A stretch of DNA of 63,917 nt from Bacteroidales bacterium (GTDB taxonomy: Bacteria > Bacteroidota > Bacteroidia > Bacteroidales > UBA10428). Shown piece after piece: positions 18,108 through 27,932 of this stretch (its first letter is position 1; each line of letters begins with the position of its first letter). Both the position numbers and the translations under genes were made by a program. Location: positions 1 to 63,917 of the forward strand of contig JAFGOZ010000315.1 of NCBI GenBank assembly GCA_016926235.1, written 5' to 3'. Below the pieces are notes generated by a model that saw only the letters and a list, made by a program, of their open reading frames with translations, did not search any database and was not told the DNA's origin.

Positions 18108-20048
18108 ATGCATATGAAATTACAGTCAAAAATACCATCAGGTCCCTTAGCAGAAAAATGGAAGCTTTATAAAGCAACCCAAAACCTGGTTAACCCTGCC
18201 AATAAACGCAAACTGGATATTATTGTTGTTGGAACCGGCCTGGCGGGGGCTTCAGCAGCTGCAAGCCTTGGAGAATTAGGATTTAAGGTTAAAGTATTTT
18301 GCTACCAGGATAGTCCCCGAAGAGCTCATAGCATTGCAGCCCAGGGAGGCATAAATGCTGCCAAAAATTATCAAAACGATGGTGACAGTATCTATAGACT
18401 ATTTTATGATACAATTAAAGGAGGTGATTACCGGTCAAGGGAGGCAAATGTTTACAGGCTGGCCGAAGTAAGCAACAATATAATTGACCAGTGTGTAGCT
18501 CAAGGTGTACCCTTTGCAAGGGATTATGGAGGACTGCTTGACAATCGCAGTTTTGGCGGAGCACTTGTATCGCGTACTTTTTATGCTCGCGGACAGACGG
18601 GACAACAATTGCTACTTGGAGCATATGGTGCACTTAGCAGACAAATAAAAAAAGGAAATGTAACTTTACACACCCGTACTGAAATGCAGGATATTGTATT
18701 AATTGATGGTAAAGCAAGGGGAATAATTACACGTAACCTGGTGAACGGGAAACTGGAACGCCATTTTGGCCATGCAGTAGTGTTAGCTACAGGAGGTTAC
18801 GGGAACGTATTCTTTCTATCGACCAATGCTATGGGATCAAATGGAAGTGCTGCCTGGCAGGCTTATAAAAAAGGAGCATATTTCGGTAATCCGGCTTTTG
18901 TTCAGATACATCCAACATGTATACCCGTTCATGGCGACTACCAATCAAAACTGACACTTATGAGCGAAAGTCTCCGTAACGATGGACGTATATGGGTGCC
19001 AAAAAATAAAGAAGATGCTGAGAAAATACGCAGTGGTCAATTAAAAGCAACAGATCTTGCTGAGGATAATCGTGATTATTATCTTGAAAGAAGATACCCC
19101 GCTTTTGGAAACCTTGTTCCGAGAGATGTTGCATCACGTGCAGCAAAAGAACGCTGTGATGCCGGTTTTGGTGTTGGTTCCGGACTTGCAGTATACCTTG
19201 ATTTTGCAGAAGCAATTGAAAGACTTGGCAAAGATGTGATTGAAGCCAGATACGGTAATCTTTTTCAAATGTATGAAAAGATTGTTGACGAAAATCCATA
19301 TAATACGCCCATGATGATCTATCCTGCTATACATTATACCATGGGCGGGATCTGGGTAGATTACGAATTAATGACAACCATACCAGGTCTTTATGCGTTG
19401 GGTGAAGCCAACTTTTCAGATCATGGCGCTAATCGTCTGGGAGCTTCTGCATTAATGCAGGGCCTGGCGGATGGGTATTTTGTATTGCCATATACTATTC
19501 AAAACTATCTTGCAGATGAAATACGAGTGCCCCGTATGTCAACAGATATGAAAGAGTTTGCCGAGGCTGAAAAAAATGTGGAGGAGAAATTAGAAAAACT
19601 TATGTCTGTGCACGGTAAATCGACCGTAGACTCTTTTCATAAAAGGCTTGGACATATTATGTGGGATAAGTCAGGTATGGCAAGGAACAAGGATGGGCTG
19701 GTAATTGCCATTAATGAAATAAAGGAACTGAGAAATGAATTCTGGAAGGATGTTAAAATCACCGGAGAACTGAATGGATTAAATACTGAGTTGGAGAAAG
19801 CTTCACGGGTAGCTGATTTCCTTGAAATGGGAGAGTTAATAGCCCGTGATGCAATAAACAGAGAAGAGTCTTGTGGAGGTCACTTCAGGGAAGAATACCA
19901 AACACCGGAAGGTGAAGCCTTACGTAATGATAAAGACTTTTCCTATGTTGCAACCTGGGAATATAAAGGGGAAAATTCTGATCCTGAGCTGCACAAAGAG
20001 GAACTGCATTTTGAAAATATTGAAGTAAAACAAAGAAATTATAAGTAG
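18108..20048 (+). CDS. sdhA: Succinate dehydrogenase/fumarate reductase flavoprotein subunit
   Basis: Catalytic subunit that interconverts succinate and fumarate. At 646 aa it has the dinucleotide-binding [13 protein letters not shown] (about 43-55) and the covalent-FAD site [15 protein letters not shown]. It also has the active-site stretch [12 protein letters not shown] and the C-terminal FAD contact [21 protein letters not shown]. The start may be ATG 18108 or 18114. Whether it works mainly as SDH or as fumarate reductase cannot be told; the enzyme in anaerobic Bacteroidota acts as fumarate reductase. Confidence 0.96.
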   Translation: MHMKLQSKIPSGPLAEKWKLYKATQNLVNPANKRKLDIIVVGTGLAGASAAASLGELGFKVKVFCYQDSPRRAHSIAAQGGINAAKNYQNDGDSIYRLFYDTIKGGDYRSREANVYRLAEVSNNIIDQCVAQGVPFARDYGGLLDNRSFGGALVSRTFYARGQTGQQLLLGAYGALSRQIKKGNVTLHTRTEMQDIVLIDGKARGIITRNLVNGKLERHFGHAVVLATGGYGNVFFLSTNAMGSNGSAAWQAYKKGAYFGNPAFVQIHPTCIPVHGDYQSKLTLMSESLRNDGRIWVPKNKEDAEKIRSGQLKATDLAEDNRDYYLERRYPAFGNLVPRDVASRAAKERCDAGFGVGSGLAVYLDFAEAIERLGKDVIEARYGNLFQMYEKIVDENPYNTPMMIYPAIHYTMGGIWVDYELMTTIPGLYALGEANFSDHGANRLGASALMQGLADGYFVLPYTIQNYLADEIRVPRMSTDMKEFAEAEKNVEEKLEKLMSVHGKSTVDSFHKRLGHIMWDKSGMARNKDGLVIAINEIKELRNEFWKDVKITGELNGLNTELEKASRVADFLEMGELIARDAINREESCGGHFREEYQTPEGEALRNDKDFSYVATWEYKGENSDPELHKEELHFENIEVKQRNYK

Positions 20049-20088
20049 CAAATGGCTTTTAGCTATTAGCTCAAAATAAATTATTGAT

Positions 20089-20829
20089 ATGAATTTGACA
20101 TTAAAAATATGGCGGCAGAAAAATGCTCAATCAAAAGGTAAGTTCGTAACCTATCCCATTGAGAATATTTCACCGGACTGCTCTTTCCTGGAAATGCTGG
20201 ACATTCTTAATGAAAGTCTGGTGAAGAAAAACGAGGAGCCTGTGGCATTTGATCACGACTGCCGCGAAGGAATTTGCGGTGCATGCAGTCTTTATATTAA
20301 TGGTCGTCCGCATGGCCCTGATGAAGCCATCACTACCTGCCAGCTTCATATGCGTAAATTCAAAGATGGTGACACTATTGTAATTGAACCCTGGCGGGCC
20401 AAGCCCTTCCCGGTAATAAAAGACCTTATGGTTGATCGTAGCGCATTAGATAAAATCATTCAGGCTGGAGGCTATATTTCAGTAAATACAGGAGGTATAC
20501 CAGATGCAAATGCTATACCTGTCCCCAAAGCAGATGCCGACCTTTCCATGGATGCTGCTGCATGTATTGGTTGCGGTGCTTGTGTTGCAGCATGCAAAAA
20601 TGCTTCAGCCATGTTGTTTGTGTCTGCTAAAGTTTCCCAATTCGCACTTCTTCCACAAGGCAAAGTTGAAGCAAAAGAAAGAGTGAAAAATATGGTAGCG
20701 GAAATGGACCGGCTTGGATTTGGTAACTGCACCAATACCGGAGCCTGCGAAGCAGAATGCCCAAAAGAAATTAAACTGACTAATATCGCCAGGTTGAATC
20801 GGGAATTTTTTAAAGCCAAAACGTATTAA
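20089..20829 (+). CDS. sdhB: Succinate dehydrogenase/fumarate reductase iron-sulfur subunit
   Basis: Electron-transfer subunit of complex II, 246 aa. The [2Fe-2S] ligands are in [12 protein letters not shown] (about 60-71). The [4Fe-4S] and [3Fe-4S] ligands are in [15 protein letters not shown] and [15 protein letters not shown]. The gap before it, 20049-20088, holds the short motif AGCTATTAGCT, which also appears as its complement after the ABC exporter near 25330. Confidence 0.96.
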   Translation: MNLTLKIWRQKNAQSKGKFVTYPIENISPDCSFLEMLDILNESLVKKNEEPVAFDHDCREGICGACSLYINGRPHGPDEAITTCQLHMRKFKDGDTIVIEPWRAKPFPVIKDLMVDRSALDKIIQAGGYISVNTGGIPDANAIPVPKADADLSMDAAACIGCGACVAACKNASAMLFVSAKVSQFALLPQGKVEAKERVKNMVAEMDRLGFGNCTNTGACEAECPKEIKLTNIARLNREFFKAKTY

Positions 20830-20830
20830 G

Positions 20831-21418
20831 AGTAGCAGTGGCAGTAGCAGTAGCAGTGGCAAAGTGAAGCCCAGTTAGTGTTACTTTTCTAATAAAAAAT
20901 TAGTACGATAGTATAATTGGACAATTTGGCGTTTTGGAAAAACATAAAATTATAATTTTATTATATGACGAACAATAATGGTTTTAAAAGTCTAAAAGTA
21001 TATCAGTTGAGTTATCAGTTGGCAATGGAGATTTATAATATTTCAAAATCATTTCCAAAAGATGAAACCTACTCCTTAACCGATCATATCAGAAGACCTT
21101 CAAGATCGGTATGTTCAAATATTGCTGAAGCCTATAGAAAGCGAAGATACCCTAAAAACTTTACAAGTAAAATAACTGATGCAGATGGTGAATCAATTGA
21201 AACACTTGTATGGATTGATTTTGCAAAGGATTGTGGATATATCAATTCTGAAACCTACAATTCTCTAATGCTACAATATGAAGAGATAGGTCGTATGTTG
21301 GGAAGCATGGCAAATAATCCTGATAAATTCTTGCCAAAGTAATCTAACTATAAACCCTTAAACCCAATAACTCACGCTCATACTGCCACTGCTACTGCCG
21401 CTGCCACTTTTACTTTTG
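20831..21418. repeat. Cassette bounded by inverted AGTAGCAGTGGC-type repeats
   Basis: The left arm, 20831-20868, is a run of AGTAGCAGTGGC-like 6-mers. The right arm, 21381-21418, is the same type of sequence in reverse complement (GCCACTGCTACTGCC). Between them lies only the four-helix-bundle gene. The arms touch the sdhB stop on one side and the HIT stop on the other, so the whole block looks inserted between two older genes. Confidence 0.6.
20965..21342 (+). CDS. Four-helix bundle protein (S23/IVP-like)
   Basis: A 125-aa all-helical protein of the family first seen in intervening sequences of 23S rRNA genes. Typical features are FKSLKVYQLSYQLAMEIYNISKSFPKDE at the start, the central RRPSRSVCSNIAEAYRKRR, and a final helical pair ending GRMLGSMANNP. 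These genes are scattered through Bacteroidota genomes as single-gene cassettes. Here it is framed by inverted low-complexity repeats (20831-20868 and 21381-21418). Function is unknown. Confidence 0.9.
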   Translation: MTNNNGFKSLKVYQLSYQLAMEIYNISKSFPKDETYSLTDHIRRPSRSVCSNIAEAYRKRRYPKNFTSKITDADGESIETLVWIDFAKDCGYINSETYNSLMLQYEEIGRMLGSMANNPDKFLPK

Positions 21419-21817
21419 CTACAATACAACTGCCCTACTAATCTTCTCGGCAATTTCCTTAAACTCTTCAGGTGTAAGTTTGAGTTTTGGTTTCTCAAAG
21501 TTTGTATCGGTTAAATCGTCAACAGGTATCAGGTGAATATGTGCATGCGGAACTTCCAGACCTAAAACCGCAATACCTACTCGTTTGCATTCAATAACCT
21601 TTTCTATTCCCAAAACTACTTTTTTTGAGAATACCATCATTGCTGCGATCAGATCATCATCAATATCAAACAGATAATCAATTTCTTTTTTTGGAACAAC
21701 GAGAGTATGTCCTTTTTTCAGCGGATTAATGTCTAAAAAAGCATAAAATGATTCATCCTCAGCTATTTTATAGGAAGGAATTTCTCCATTTATAATTTTA
21801 GTAAAAATGGAAGCCAT
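21419..21817 (-). CDS. HIT family nucleotide-binding protein
   Basis: A 132-aa histidine-triad protein, probably an Ap4A- or AMP-derivative hydrolase. The triad is PHAHIHLIP (about 96-104). The N-terminal ASIFTKIINGEIPSYKIAED is the standard opening of bacterial HIT proteins. Its gene starts 5 bp after greA on the same strand, so the two are co-transcribed. Confidence 0.93.
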   Translation of the reverse strand: MASIFTKIINGEIPSYKIAEDESFYAFLDINPLKKGHTLVVPKKEIDYLFDIDDDLIAAMMVFSKKVVLGIEKVIECKRVGIAVLGLEVPHAHIHLIPVDDLTDTNFEKPKLKLTPEEFKEIAEKISRAVVL

Positions 21818-21822
21818 TATTT

Positions 21823-22296
21823 TTATCTTGAGATGTTAAGTATTTCAAAGGGTATTATTCCTGATGGGACCTGCACATCAACAATCTCTCCTACTTTTTT
21901 TCCCAACAATGCCTTTGCAATAGGAGTATCCACTGATATCTTCTTCAATTTCAAATCAGCTTCACTTTCAGCTACAATAGTATATTCCATTGTAGCATTA
22001 CTCTTCCTGTTCTTCAACTCTACCTTATTAAGAATCTGAACTGTATCGGTACTTATCTTGGATTCATCAATAATTCGGGAATTTGCAATGGTGTCTTTAA
22101 GCCTGGCTATTTTCATTTCAAGCAAACCTTGTGCTTCTTTAGCAGCATCGTATTCTGCATTTTCCGACAAGTCACCCTTATCCCGGGCTTCTGCAATCTG
22201 CTTTGAAATCGCTGGCCTTTCTACCATTTCCATATGCTCAAGTTCTTCTTTGAGCTTTTGCATACCTTCTACGGTAACATAAGATATTTTTGCCAT
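21823..22296 (-). CDS. greA: Transcription elongation factor GreA
   Basis: Rescues stalled RNA polymerase by stimulating transcript cleavage. The 157-aa protein has an N-terminal coiled coil (about 1-75) with the acidic-tip region GDLSENAEYDAAKE and a C-terminal FKBP-like domain ending LGKKVGEIVDVQVPSG. The start is ATG 22296 (MAKISYVT), set by an excellent GGAGG on the minus strand just before it; an earlier in-frame ATG at 22311 lacks this. Confidence 0.95.
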   Translation of the reverse strand: MAKISYVTVEGMQKLKEELEHMEMVERPAISKQIAEARDKGDLSENAEYDAAKEAQGLLEMKIARLKDTIANSRIIDESKISTDTVQILNKVELKNRKSNATMEYTIVAESEADLKLKKISVDTPIAKALLGKKVGEIVDVQVPSGIIPFEILNISR

Positions 22297-22508
22297 AATA
22301 AAAACCTCCAACTTCTATTTTAAATAAAAAAAATATTGCACAAGCAAAAGCTTAAAACCCGAATTTTATAGATTGGCTATTACTCAGCAATAAGATTGTG
22401 AAACAGGAATAAAAATTTGTTTCCGATAATATTTAATGCAAAGATATAGAAAATTTTGTGAAGAAAACAAAGGATTTTGATAAGGAAAATTTACTTAAAT
22501 CAGAAATA

Positions 22509-22982
22509 TTAATTTACTACAAATTTCAACTTGCTGTTATCACTTGTACTAATTGTAAGTTGATTACATGTAATAATAAACTTCGAAGCTTTAGCTAGTC
22601 CATGAAAATATTTATTTTCCCAATCCATAACTTCAGCATCTAAACAATACATAGATGTTATAATTATACTGTCCAAATAAATAATATCAGGTTCAATAAC
22701 TTTGTAATAACCAATTATACCGTTGCATGAGCTGGCTGCTCTAAATCTGTTGCTTTCTAAAAACTCAATGTTCATTTCCTTTATTTTCTCGGGCACGCAT
22801 TCGACCGATTGATTTAAATAATTGAATCCCAATAATATCCATTTATTCTCCAATTCATGATTGACTGTATCGCTTAAATCTGTTTTAATACAATCTAAAC
22901 AATTTTCAGGTTCACTTTTTTCTTTTTGGCAGGAGCATATTACAAAGAGTAATGAGATTAATAAAAGTAAAAGCGTTTTCAT
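22509..22982 (-). CDS. META-domain-like lipoprotein
   Basis: A 157-aa predicted lipoprotein: signal MKTLLLLLISLLFVICSC with the lipobox Cys near 18, then a domain containing NKWILLGF, an RAASSCNGIIGYYK-type segment and a late SMYCLDAEVMDWENKYFHGLAKASKF. The order (W..G, SSCNG, then a Cys-Met stretch before a helix) resembles META domains. The start is placed at 22982, where the signal peptide begins; the open frame runs on to 23087. Divergent from the exporter at 23122. Role unknown. Confidence 0.65.
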   Translation of the reverse strand: MKTLLLLLISLLFVICSCQKEKSEPENCLDCIKTDLSDTVNHELENKWILLGFNYLNQSVECVPEKIKEMNIEFLESNRFRAASSCNGIIGYYKVIEPDIIYLDSIIITSMYCLDAEVMDWENKYFHGLAKASKFIITCNQLTISTSDNSKLKFVVN

Positions 22983-23121
22983 ACCTGTATTTTTTTTGTA
23001 AGATGATGAATTGCCAAATATAGTTGCGTTTACCAAAGTAAATAAAACAATCGACCTTATTGTATTAACTGCTGGATATTTTATCAAAAAGCTATATATT
23101 CGTATCCTAAACTTGTGGTTA

Positions 23122-25311
23122 ATGCCAAAATTTCCTCATTATCAACAACACGATGCCATGGACTGCGGGCCAACCTGCCTGCGTATGATTGCTAAACATT
23201 ATGGCAAAAATTTCTCTCTTCAGACATTACGAGACCGAAGCTTTATAACCCGGGAAGGGGTGAGTATGCTCGGTATTGGTGATGCTGCCGAATCTATCGG
23301 TTTTCATACCTTGGGGGTGAAAATATCATTTCAACAACTTGTTGAAGATGCGCCCCTGCCCTGTATTGTACATTGGCAGCAAAATCATTTTGTTGTGGTC
23401 TATAAAATTAAGGGAGACTATATATATGTTGCTGATCCTGCTGGTGGTTTGATTAAATTTACTCGAAAAGAGTTTAGTAATGGATGGTTAAGTACCCGGT
23501 CCCAGGGTGAAGACCAGGGTTTATGTTTATTACTTGAACCTACACCTGATTTTTACCGGCAACAGGATGAAGAAATAAATAAGACTGGTCTGGCATTTCT
23601 TTTCAGTTATCTTCGTCCCTATAAAAAGTATCTAGTCCAGCTATTTCTTGGATTGTTTTTTGGAAGTATCATCCAGTTAATCTTCCCTTTCCTTACTCAA
23701 TCCATTGTAGATATTGGTATAAATAACCAGAATATCAGTTTTATTTATCTCATACTAATTGCTCAACTTGTTCTTGTTATCAGCCGTACATCGGTAGATT
23801 TCATACGCGGATGGATACTCCTCCACCTTGGAACCAGGGTAAACATTTCACTTATTTCAGATTTTCTGGCAAAATTGATGCGCTTGCCTATTTCATTTTT
23901 TGATACTAAAATGATTGGTGACCTCATTCAACGAATTGCTGACCATAGAAGAATTGAAGCGTTTCTCACCACTTCAACTTTAAATATTTTATTTTCAGCA
24001 TTTAACCTGATAATATTCGGGATTGTTCTTGCTATCTATAGTTTAAAGATATTCGCTGTATTTCTGACAGGCACTATTTTATATACCTTGTGGGTAAATA
24101 TCTTTATGAACCGAAGAAGAAAATTAGACAATAAATTATTTGCCCAACACAGCAACAACCAAAGTAATATTATCCAGCTGATAACAGGCATGCAGGAAAT
24201 AAAACTGAATAATTGTGAAAAACAAAAACGATGGGAATGGGAACATATACAGGCAGCTCTTTTTCGTATAAATGTAAAAAGCCTTTCTTTAAATCAATAC
24301 CAACAGGCCGGGGCCGTATTTATTAACGAAACAAAGAATATCATTATTACCATAATGGCTGCCACAGCAGCCCTGAATGGAGATATGACCCTTGGTATGA
24401 TGCTGGCAGTTACATATATTTTAGGACAACTAAATGCCCCCCTTGAACAGATGATAGGTTTCTTCCACTCAACTCAAGATGCAAGAATAAGTCTTGAGCG
24501 TCTTGGAGAAATTCATTTGAAAAAGGATGAAGAAACCCCCGATGATGCAAAAATCACCATTTTGCCTGAGCAAAGAGATATTTCTGTGAATAATCTTTCT
24601 TTTCAATACGAAGGCCCACACTCTGAAATGGTCCTTCATAATCTCGAACTGGAAGTGCCCGATAAAAAAATTACTGCAATAGTTGGTAGCAGCGGCAGCG
24701 GTAAAACCACACTTATTAAAATGATGCTGGGCTTCTACACCCCTCTTAAAGGGAATATTAAAATTGGAGATGTGTATCTTACTAATATCAATCAACGCAT
24801 GTGGAGGCAAAAATGTGGTGTGGTTATGCAGGATGGATTTATATTTTCAGATACTATTGCTAAAAATATTGCTTTGGGTGATGAAGTAATTGACAAGGAA
24901 AAATTATTACATTCTGTAAAAGTTGCCCACATACAAGATTTTATCGAATCGCTGCCATTGGCATACAACACAAAAATCGGAAATGAAGGACACGGCCTGA
25001 GCCAGGGACAAAAACAACGGATACTTATTGCCCGGGCTGTTTATAAGGATCCTGAATTCATCTTTTTTGATGAAGCAACCAATGCACTCGATGCCAATAA
25101 CGAACTGCAGATTATGAAGAACCTGGGTGAATTCTTTAAAGGGAAAACCGTGGTCGTTGTTGCTCACCGCCTGAGTACCGTAAAAAATGCCGATCAGATA
25201 GTAGTGCTTGAAAAAGGACAAATCATTGAAAAAGGTAATCACGACGAATTAACAAAACTCAAAGGAGCCTATTATAAACTAGTTAAAAATCAACTTGAAT
25301 TAGGTAACTAA
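23122..25311 (+). CDS. C39 peptidase-containing ABC exporter
   Basis: Inner-membrane ABC exporter that clips a double-glycine leader from its peptide substrate and secretes it. The 729-aa order is standard: the C39 peptidase domain at about 1-135 with Cys15 in DAMDCGPTC and the His in WQQNHFVVVY, six membrane helices at about 165-440, and the ATPase at about 480-729. The ATPase has Walker A GSSGSGKT (522-529), LSQGQKQR and Walker B EFIFFDEATNALD. Start ATG 23122 is chosen because the peptidase domain begins there. Its HlyD partner is at 25798, separated by a GxxExxY gene. No double-glycine precursor gene was recognised nearby. Confidence 0.95.
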   Translation: MPKFPHYQQHDAMDCGPTCLRMIAKHYGKNFSLQTLRDRSFITREGVSMLGIGDAAESIGFHTLGVKISFQQLVEDAPLPCIVHWQQNHFVVVYKIKGDYIYVADPAGGLIKFTRKEFSNGWLSTRSQGEDQGLCLLLEPTPDFYRQQDEEINKTGLAFLFSYLRPYKKYLVQLFLGLFFGSIIQLIFPFLTQSIVDIGINNQNISFIYLILIAQLVLVISRTSVDFIRGWILLHLGTRVNISLISDFLAKLMRLPISFFDTKMIGDLIQRIADHRRIEAFLTTSTLNILFSAFNLIIFGIVLAIYSLKIFAVFLTGTILYTLWVNIFMNRRRKLDNKLFAQHSNNQSNIIQLITGMQEIKLNNCEKQKRWEWEHIQAALFRINVKSLSLNQYQQAGAVFINETKNIIITIMAATAALNGDMTLGMMLAVTYILGQLNAPLEQMIGFFHSTQDARISLERLGEIHLKKDEETPDDAKITILPEQRDISVNNLSFQYEGPHSEMVLHNLELEVPDKKITAIVGSSGSGKTTLIKMMLGFYTPLKGNIKIGDVYLTNINQRMWRQKCGVVMQDGFIFSDTIAKNIALGDEVIDKEKLLHSVKVAHIQDFIESLPLAYNTKIGNEGHGLSQGQKQRILIARAVYKDPEFIFFDEATNALDANNELQIMKNLGEFFKGKTVVVVAHRLSTVKNADQIVVLEKGQIIEKGNHDELTKLKGAYYKLVKNQLELGN

Positions 25312-25357
25312 TAGCAAATAGCTGACAGCTAATAGCTGTTTTTTCAATAATAGTAAC

Positions 25358-25365
25358 TATCTTTG
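25358..25365 (+). promoter_or_regulatory. Candidate -7 box TATCTTTG upstream of GxxExxY gene
   Basis: Perfect TAnnTTTG match 18 bp before the ATG at 25383. It means the GxxExxY gene carries its own promoter within the exporter locus. No TTG at the -33 position. Confidence 0.5.
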
Positions 25366-25382
25366 CACAAAAATATATAGTT

Positions 25383-25781
25383 ATGAATGACAACATGGAC
25401 ATCCGCGAAATAACCGACAAAATTATCAAAGCATTTAACACCGTTTATGGTACATTGGGTTACGGATTCTTAGACAAGGTTTACGAAAAAGCTTTAATAA
25501 TTGAACTGCGTAAAATGGAACTGCATGCTGAAAGGCAAAAAGCAGTTAAAGTCTATTATGAATCACTTGAAATAGGTGATTTTATTGCAGATATAATTGT
25601 TGAAGACAAGGTAGTAATAGAGGTTAAAGCTGCCGAACAAATGGAACCTGAGCACGAAGCTCAATTACTTAATTGTCTGAAAGCCACAGGGCTTGAAGAA
25701 GGTGTTCTCTTAATCTTTGGTAAGATACCTCAGTATATGCGTAAATCACTGGTTAAGAAAGAGAAGAACCTGAGTGAATAA
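25383..25781 (+). CDS. GxxExxY protein (PD-(D/E)XK nuclease-like)
   Basis: A 132-aa protein of the GxxExxY family, named after the motif that appears here in variant form as GFLDKVYEKAL. The nuclease-like core follows: GDFIADIIVEDKVVIEVKAAE carries the D...ExK pattern of PD-(D/E)XK enzymes, and the protein ends LNCLKATGLEEGVLLIFG. The biological role is unknown. It lies between an ABC exporter and its HlyD adaptor, which normally adjoin, and has its own -7 box, so it looks like an inserted single-gene cassette. Confidence 0.92.
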   Translation: MNDNMDIREITDKIIKAFNTVYGTLGYGFLDKVYEKALIIELRKMELHAERQKAVKVYYESLEIGDFIADIIVEDKVVIEVKAAEQMEPEHEAQLLNCLKATGLEEGVLLIFGKIPQYMRKSLVKKEKNLSE

Positions 25782-25797
25782 GCCGGCGTTCATCTAA

Positions 25798-27129
25798 ATG
25801 CCAGAAGATTTTGAAATACGAAGCGATGAAGTCCGCGAGATAATGGGACAAACACCCCGATGGATAACACGTTGGGGTACTTCGTTTATTTTCGGAATTT
25901 GCATACTATTGTTAGTGGGAAGCTGGTTTTTCAAATATCCGGATATACTGGAATCAAAAATTGTAATCACTACAGAACAGCCTCCAGCAAGTATTGTTTC
26001 ACATGCCAACGGAACCATTGACACCCTTTTTGTTGAAGATAAACAAAAAGTAGGTAAAGGCCAGGTGATTGCTATAATAGAGAATCCTTCTGCTTATGAA
26101 GATATGTTGAAGCTTATTCAATTGCTTGACACTTTTGGACTAAAAGTACTTGATCTGGAAAAAGCTTCTTCAATACATTTTCTTAGCAATCTCTCATTAG
26201 GTGAAGTTCAATCAAATTATGCCGCTTTTATTAAGCATTACAATGATTATGTCCATTTTAAAGAATTGGATTACCACCGTAAAAAAATAGCCTCACTTGA
26301 AGAGGAAATTAAAAAACACAATCAGTATTATAACCAATTATATCGGCAAAGTCAAATTCTGCAAAAAGAATATCGCTTATCAAACCGTCAATATTCAAGG
26401 GATTCAACTTTATATGCCACCGGTTATATTTCCCTTGCTGACTTTGAAAAAACTGAAACCCAACATCTGCAAAAACAATATGCATTTGAACAGGCTTTAG
26501 TAAATCTGTCGTCAACAAAAATTAATATCTCAAAAATTGAACAGCAAATACTTGATTTGGAGCTTGATTACATAGAACAAAAAAAACAGCAACAACTCAA
26601 CCTGATGGAATCATGGGAAAACCTGCTTGCTGCAATTTCTGTTTGGGAACAAAACTATGTTTTGAAAGCCCCTATTGATGGAACTGTAAGTTTCACCAAA
26701 TTCTGGAGCGAAAACCAAAAAGTGAATATTAATGAAAAAATATTCACCATTATCCCTGACGATCCGGGAGAGATGATAGGAAAGCTGGATCTGCCTATAA
26801 ACCGTTCAGGAAAAGTAAAAATTGGCCAGGATGTAAATATTATGCTGGCAAATTATCCCTATCTCGAATATGGCCTGGTACGTGGCGAAATACGCAATAT
26901 ATCCCTGGTACCTGAATTGGAAACTTACTCACTTGAAGTTGATTTACCTGAAGGGCTGCATACTAATTATAATAAAATTCTCGAATTCAACCAGGAAATG
27001 CAGGGAACAGCGGAAATTGTGACAGAAGAAATGAGGCTACTTATGCGTATCATCAATCCTCTCAAACTTATTTGGGAAAAGAATGTAAAAGGCACCAAAA
27101 TTCAGGACGACATAGAAAAAAGTACATAG
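25798..27129 (+). CDS. HlyD-family membrane fusion protein
   Basis: Periplasmic adaptor of a type I secretion or bacteriocin exporter, 443 aa. One membrane segment lies near 33-52 (GTSFIFGICILLLVGSWFF). The biotinyl-lipoyl-like half-motifs flank a long coiled coil (about 110-285) with heptad-rich helices, and a barrel domain follows from about 290 (YVLKAPIDGTVSF). It is the partner expected for the C39 exporter at 23122-25311. Confidence 0.92.
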   Translation: MPEDFEIRSDEVREIMGQTPRWITRWGTSFIFGICILLLVGSWFFKYPDILESKIVITTEQPPASIVSHANGTIDTLFVEDKQKVGKGQVIAIIENPSAYEDMLKLIQLLDTFGLKVLDLEKASSIHFLSNLSLGEVQSNYAAFIKHYNDYVHFKELDYHRKKIASLEEEIKKHNQYYNQLYRQSQILQKEYRLSNRQYSRDSTLYATGYISLADFEKTETQHLQKQYAFEQALVNLSSTKINISKIEQQILDLELDYIEQKKQQQLNLMESWENLLAAISVWEQNYVLKAPIDGTVSFTKFWSENQKVNINEKIFTIIPDDPGEMIGKLDLPINRSGKVKIGQDVNIMLANYPYLEYGLVRGEIRNISLVPELETYSLEVDLPEGLHTNYNKILEFNQEMQGTAEIVTEEMRLLMRIINPLKLIWEKNVKGTKIQDDIEKST

Positions 27130-27266
27130 ACCCCAAATCTCCTGACTCTGACCCCAATATTCTGACTCCTGTATTCTTTCTCCTTTCTTTTCATGTATTC
27201 CAGTTATTTAACAAAAAAAATCAAAGTTTTTTGCAATAATATTTTGAAAAAAGATAATTTATGTTT

Positions 27267-27285
27267 TACTTTGTATCTCAAAGTA
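27267..27285 (+). promoter_or_regulatory. Palindromic operator (CTTTG-n5-CAAAG) at the 27.3-kb promoter
   Basis: TACTTTG-tatct-CAAAGTA is a perfect 7-5-7 palindrome, 8 bp before the ATG at 27294. A TTTG 19-20 bp upstream (27243-27246) together with TTACTTTG would make a Bacteroidota promoter whose -7 box lies inside the left half-site, so a bound protein would block it. The same palindrome recurs at 28242-28258 and both are followed by ACTTTTA. Confidence 0.65.
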
Positions 27286-27293
27286 CTTTTACA

Positions 27294-27932
27294 ATGGAAG
27301 ATAAAAAACAAATATTACAGGACATATCAGAGATACGGAACATCATGGAGCAATCCACCCGCTTTATGTCCTTAAGCGGTTTATCCGGAATTTTTGCAGG
27401 CATCTTTGCTCTAATTGGTTCAACTATAGCTTTTTTTCATCTCGACTATTATGTGCTATTTCGCGATGGAAATCTCATGATCCTGCGCCAACCTCAGTTT
27501 TATACAATACGTTTTATAAGCATTCTATTAGCTGACGGAGCATCGGTTCTGTTTCTGGCACTTGCATCAGCGGTTTTCTTTAGTACACGCAAAGCAAAAA
27601 AGAAGAACCTTCCTATTTGGAATAATTCTGCAAAACGAATGCTGGTAAGTGTATTTCTGCCACTTGTTGTAGGTGGAATGTTCTGCTTTATTCTACTCTA
27701 TCATAGAATTATATATTTGATTGCCCCTTGCACTCTTATATTTTATGGATTAGCCCTTTTAAATGGCAGTAAATATACCCTGAGAGAAGTGCAGTATTTG
27801 GGATTACTTGAAATTCTTACAGGTCTTGTTGCTTCTTTTTTCATTGGTTATAGTTTACTTTTCTGGGCATTTGGTTTTGGCATCCTGCATATTGTATATG
27901 GTGCTCTAATGTATTTTAGATACGAACGATGA
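27294..27932 (+). CDS. Multi-pass membrane protein of unknown function
   Basis: A 212-aa protein with a short soluble helix (MEDKKQILQDISEIRNIMEQSTRF) and five or six predicted membrane helices. Positions are about 28-50, 80-102, 115-137, 142-160, 168-188 and 192-208. No enzyme motif was seen. It starts at 27294, right after a palindromic operator, and its stop overlaps the start of the winged-helix regulator by 4 bp, so it is co-expressed with and perhaps coupled to it. Membrane proteins like this often precede such regulators in Bacteroidota. Confidence 0.75.
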   Translation: MEDKKQILQDISEIRNIMEQSTRFMSLSGLSGIFAGIFALIGSTIAFFHLDYYVLFRDGNLMILRQPQFYTIRFISILLADGASVLFLALASAVFFSTRKAKKKNLPIWNNSAKRMLVSVFLPLVVGGMFCFILLYHRIIYLIAPCTLIFYGLALLNGSKYTLREVQYLGLLEILTGLVASFFIGYSLLFWAFGFGILHIVYGALMYFRYER

